Shown: one piece after another, positions 59,461 to 64,000 of the stretch
Numbering within the stretch: position 1 is the stretch's first letter
Layout of the letters: every line of letters starts with the position of its first letter
NCBI GenBank assembly: GCA_021442155.1
Contig: CM038215.1
Location: 274,763,014-274,827,013 of the forward strand
Direction: 5' to 3'
Origin: Cymbidium sinense
Taxonomy: Eukaryota > Streptophyta > Magnoliopsida > Asparagales > Orchidaceae
DNA: 64,000 nt
Program-made: the position numbers and the translations under genes
Notes under the pieces: generated by a model
The model's database searches: none
Told to the model about the DNA's origin: nothing
What the model saw: the letters and a program-made list of their open reading frames with translations, nothing else

Positions 59461-62400
59461 TAAAAGCTAACTAACTAAACCTAAATAAAACCTAAAAAAT
59501 AAAATAAATAAACAATATAAACAAAATAAAATAAAAAAAATAAAATAAAGTAAACACATAAACTCAAACTCAAACCTAAACCTAAACCTAAAAAGAAAAA
59601 AAATCAAAACTATATTAAAATAAAATAAATAATAACCTAAACTAAATTAAAAAATAAAAACCAGAAATAAAATAAAAAACTAAACCTAAAATAAAAATAA
59701 AATAAAATAAAAACTAAATAAAAATTTAAGCCTAAAGAATAAACCTAAAAATAAATAAAAAATAAAACTTGAACCCTAAACTAAAAAAAAAACCTAAACC
59801 TAAAATATAAATAAAAAAATCTACACCTAAAATAAAATAAACTAAACTAAAACAAAATAAACCCTAAACTAATACCTAAAATAAACTAAACCTAAACCAA
59901 AACTAAATAAAATAAAATAAACTAAAAATTAACCTAAACAAAAAATAGAACCTAAAAATAAACCTAAAATAAAAACCTAAAACCTAAACATAAAAGAAAA
60001 AAATAAAAATATAAACCTAAGCGTAAAAAAAAAAACTAAACTAAAAAATAAACCTAAACCTAAACATAAACATAAAAAATAACTAAAATAAGAAACCTAA
60101 ACTAAAATAAATAAACCTAAAATAAATAAACTAAACTAATTAAAAGAAAAATAAACCAAAATCAAAATAAAAAATAAAATAAACTAAAAAAACCTAAACC
60201 TATAAATTTACTAAATTTATAAAAATAAAATAATAAAAAATAATAGAATTTAAAAATTAAACCTTAACCCTAAACCCTAAAATAATCTCTGAACCCTAAA
60301 CTTATAATCCTAAACCCTAAACCCAAAAACCCTAAATCCTAAACCCTAAACCCTATAACCTATAACCCTAAACCCTAAACCCCAAACCTTAAACCCTAAA
60401 CCCTGATCCCATAACCCTAAACCCTAAAAACCTAAAAACCTAAACCTAAACTAAATAGAACCTAAAAATAAAATAAATAAAAAACCTAAACCTAAATAAA
60501 ATTAAATAAAATAAAAATATGAACTAAAACCTAAACCTAAACCTAAAAATAAAATAAAAAAACTAATCTCAAATAAAATAAATAAAAACCTAAACTAAAC
60601 TAAAAAATAAAATAAATCTAAAAATAAATAACCTAAAAAATAACAACTCAATCTAAAATAAAAATAAAATAAACCTAAATGAAAATAAAATAAAAACTAA
60701 ATAAAAACCTAAACCTAAAAAACAAACCTAAAAATAAATCCTAAAAATAAATAGAAAATAAAACCTAAACCTTAAACTAAAAAACAAACCTAAACCTAAA
60801 CTAAAATAAACTAAACTAAAATAAATAAAACCTAAACCTAAACCTAAACTAAAAATAAGCCTATACCAAAATTAAAGAAATAAAACCTAAAATACAACTA
60901 AAATTAAAACCAGAAACCTAAAGATAAAAAAATAAAATAATAAACTAAACCTAAAAATAAAAAATAAAACCTTAACTTAAAAAATTAAATTAAAATAAAA
61001 TTAAGCTAAAAAGTAAACATAAACCTAAACCTAAACAAAAAAAAATTAATTAAAATAAAAAAAACCCAAACTAAAATAAATAAACTTAAAATAAATAAAC
61101 AAAACTAAATGAAAATAAAAAATAAAACTAAATAAAAATAAAATAAATAAAAATTAATAAACAAAGAAACTAAAAAACTAAACTTATTTGCTTTTTAAAA
61201 GAAAAAAACCTAAAACTTAAACCTAAAATCCTAAGCCTTAAATCCTAAACCCTAAAACCTAAACCCTAAAAAGTAACCCTAAACCCTAAACCATAAACCT
61301 TCAACCCTAAACCTATAACCCTAAATCCTAAACCCTAAAAAACCCTAAACCCTAAACCATAAAAAATAAACTAACACTAAACCACAAACTCTAAGCCCTA
61401 AACACTAAACCTTAAACCCTAGACTCTAAACCCTAACCCTAAATCATAAACTCGAAACCCTAAACCCTAAAACCCTAAACCTTAAACCATAAACTAACTC
61501 TAAACCCTAAACCCTCAAAACCAAAAACCTTAAAGCCTAAAGCCTAAACCTTAAACCCTAAACTAACCCTCAACCCTAAGCTAACCAAAAGCCCTAAACC
61601 CTAAACCCTAGACCCTAAAAATCTTAAATCCTAAACCCTAAGCACTAAACCCTAAACCATAAAACCTTAAACCCTAAACCCTAAACCTAATTGCTTAACC
61701 CTAAAAACCAAAAAACCTAAACCTAAACTAAATAAAACTTAAAAATAAAATAAATAAAAAATAAAACATAAAATAAAAATAAAAGTCTAAACTAAAACCT
61801 AAACCAAAACCTAAAAATGAAATAAAATAAACTAAAATATATAATAAACTTATTAAAAGCTTGTACAAAATAAAAATAAAACATAGAGTAAAAATAAAGG
61901 TAAAATAAAAAGACCTAAAAAATAAAATAAAAAAATAAAACCTAAAATAAATAAAAAAATAAAACTACAAACAAACTAAAAAAATCCTAAACTAAAGAAT
62001 AATAAAATAAATAAAATAAAATAAACTAAACCTAAAATAAAATAAATTAAAATAAAATAAATAAACACAAACTGAAAACCTAGAGATTAAACTAAACCTA
62101 AACTAAATAAAACAAAATAAACTCAAAATAATCTTAAACCTAAACTAAAAAATAAAACCTAAAAATAAAGCTAAAATAAAAACTTAAAATATAAAATTAA
62201 AGAAATAAATAAACACTTGAACCTAAAAATAAAAAATAAAACCTAAACCTAAAAAATAAAATAAAAATAAAACTCAACTAAAAAATAAATTTATACCTAA
62301 ACCTAAATCGAAAAAATTAAATTAAATTAAAAAAACTAAAATAAAATAAATATACCTAAAAAGAAATAAACTAAACTAAATAAAAATAAAAATAAAAAAA

Positions 62401-64000
62401 TAAAATAAACTAAATAAACCTAAACCTATCGATTTACTAAATTTAAAAAAAAAAACTTTAAACTCTAAACCCTTGACCCTAAACCCTAAAAACCCTAAAC
62501 CCTAAAGACTAAACACTAAATCCAAAACCCTAAACCCTAAACCCTAAGCACTGAAACTCTAAATAATAAACCTTAAACCCTATAAATAAAATATATAAAT
62601 AAACATAAACTGAAATAAAACCAAAACCTAAACCTAAAAATAAAATAAAATAAACTAATAAAAATAAACTAAAATAAAATAAATAAAAACCTAAACTAAA
62701 CTAAAAAAATAAAATAAACCTAATAATAAAAAACCTAAATTAAAAAAGAACTAAATGTAAAATAAAATAAAATAAACCTAAAATAAACCTAACATAAAAT
62801 AAAATAAAAACTAAATAAAAACCTAAACCTATAAAAAAAATAAAACCTAAATCCTAAACTAAAGAAAACAAACTTAAACCTAAAATGAAAATAAAATAAA
62901 CAAAATAAAATAAACCTAAACCTAAACTAAAATAAACTAAACTAGAATAAATAAAACCTAAACCTAAACCGAAAGTAAACTAAACCTAAACTTAAACTTA
63001 AACTATATAAAATAAAATAAAACAAAAATAAACCTAAACCAAAACTAAAAAAATAAAACCTAAAACTGAACCTAAAATAAAAACGTAAAACCTAAACCCA
63101 AAAAAATAAAATAATAACCTATCCTAAACCTCAAAATAAAAATTAAAACCTAAACCTAAAAAATAAAATAAAAATAAAACTCAACTAAAAAATAAACCTA
63201 AACCTAAACCTAAACCTAAAAAATAAACCAAAATTAAAAAAACTAAACTAAAATAGATAAACTAAAGTAAATATAAATAAAAAATAAAAACATAAATAAA
63301 AATAGAAAATAAAATAAACTAATTGAACTTAAACCTACCAGTTTAGTTAATTAGAAAAACCCTAACCCTAAGCTAAGCCTAAACCCTAAACCTTCAACCC
63401 TAAATCCTTCACACTAAACCTTAAACCCTAAACCCTAAAACAAACTATATAAACCCTAAAACCCTATGCACTAAAGCTAAACCACAAATCCACAGAAAAC
63501 AAAAAAACTATATATAAAACCTAAAAATAAAATATATAAAAAAACATAAACCTCAATAAAATAAAATAATAAAATAAATAAGAACCTAAACTAAACCGTA
63601 AACCTAAAGCTAAAAATCAAATAAAATAAACTAAAATAAAATAAATAAAAACCTAAACTAAATTTAAAAATAAAATAAATCTAAAAATAAAAAGCCTAAA
63701 TAAAATAAAAACTAAATGAAAACTAATAAAAAAACCTAAAATAAACTATGATAAACCTATAATAAAATAAAATAAAATCTAAATAAAATCCTAAACCTAA
63801 AAAATAAATAAAAAGTAATATCGATACTGTAAACAGAAAAAAACCAAAACCTAAAATAAAAAATAAATAAATAAAATAATATAAACATAAACTTAAACTA
63901 AACTAAAATAAATAAAACTTAAACCTAAACCTAAACTAAATAAAATAAAGTAGATTAAAAATAAACCTAAACCTGAACTGAAAAATAAAAACCTAAAAAT

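Larger units (their letters stand above)
48901..64000 (-). repeat. Degenerate CCCTAAA-like satellite array (right end)
   Basis: About 15.1 kb of C-strand telomere-like satellite running off the window edge. Anchors (TTTACTTAATT or variants) lie near 49,760, 50,686, 52,445, 54,866, 55,848, 57,034, 58,095, 59,106, 60,210, 62,432 and 63,345, with a degenerate one near 61,187. From 54.9 kb on the steps are about 910-1,240 bp, near 1.05 kb on average. Each unit runs anchor, CCCTAAA block, AAATAAA block. The order of words in the AAATAAA blocks is conserved between units. It contains one GRP cassette, one tail scrap and three GC-richer islands. Minus-strand open frames such as 50,473-50,712 and 56,240-56,425 are low-complexity. 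Confidence 0.9.

Noticed and set aside
22041..64000. CRISPR-like array
   Set aside because: Regular spacing exists at about 1.05 kb only, with no short repeat plus unique spacer layout; the DNA is plant satellite.

Overview
The window looks like repeat-dense heterochromatin from a land plant, most likely a flowering plant. Three things point there: large arrays of degenerate plant-type telomere repeat (TTTAGGG/CCCTAAA), decayed Ty3/gypsy polyproteins with two RNase H domains (the plant Tat/Ogre-type lineage), and many copies of the 3' end of a plant glycine-rich RNA-binding protein gene (GRP7/GRP8 class). I found no intact protein-coding gene, rRNA, functional tRNA gene or CRISPR array. The species cannot be named from the sequence.

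Layout. 1-2,835 (+): decayed pol (RT, RNase H, second RNase H, integrase). 2,836-6,890: non-coding tail made of three successive tandem-repeat zones (about 410-bp units, a short CCYAGTGGA minisatellite, an AT-rich repeat of about 250-350 bp). 6,990-18,288: telomere-like array with G on the + strand, holding six minus-strand GRP 3'-end cassettes. 18,289-21,996: non-telomeric block L1. 21,997-36,815: telomere-like array with C on the + strand, holding two GRP cassettes, three GRP tail scraps and one tRNA-derived SINE. 36,815-40,795: mirror image of the non-coding tail. 40,796-44,475 (-): second decayed pol, running from protease to the integrase zinc finger. 44,476-48,900: block L2, a longer direct-orientation copy of L1. 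48,900-64,000: C-strand telomere-like array with one GRP cassette and one tail scrap.

How it fits together. Positions 1-18,288 and about 22,000-44,475 form the arms of an old, imperfect inverted duplication: the pol, the three tandem-repeat zones, the junction into telomere-like DNA and the first two GRP cassettes recur in mirrored order. The telomere-like arrays are not a chromosome end. No perfect TTTAGGG run seen exceeds about six units, and the arrays are organised as a higher-order satellite of about 1.05 kb. Each unit has a block rich in CCCTAAA, then a long AAATAAA/CCTAAA block, then a conserved anchor (core TTTACTTAATT). In some units a 5'-truncated, A-tailed GR-RBP gene fragment sits after the CCCTAAA block. 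The most unusual thing here is this composite satellite, in which a fragment of an RNA-binding-protein gene has been amplified together with telomere-like DNA.

All identities and periods are estimates by eye; no alignment or database search was run.
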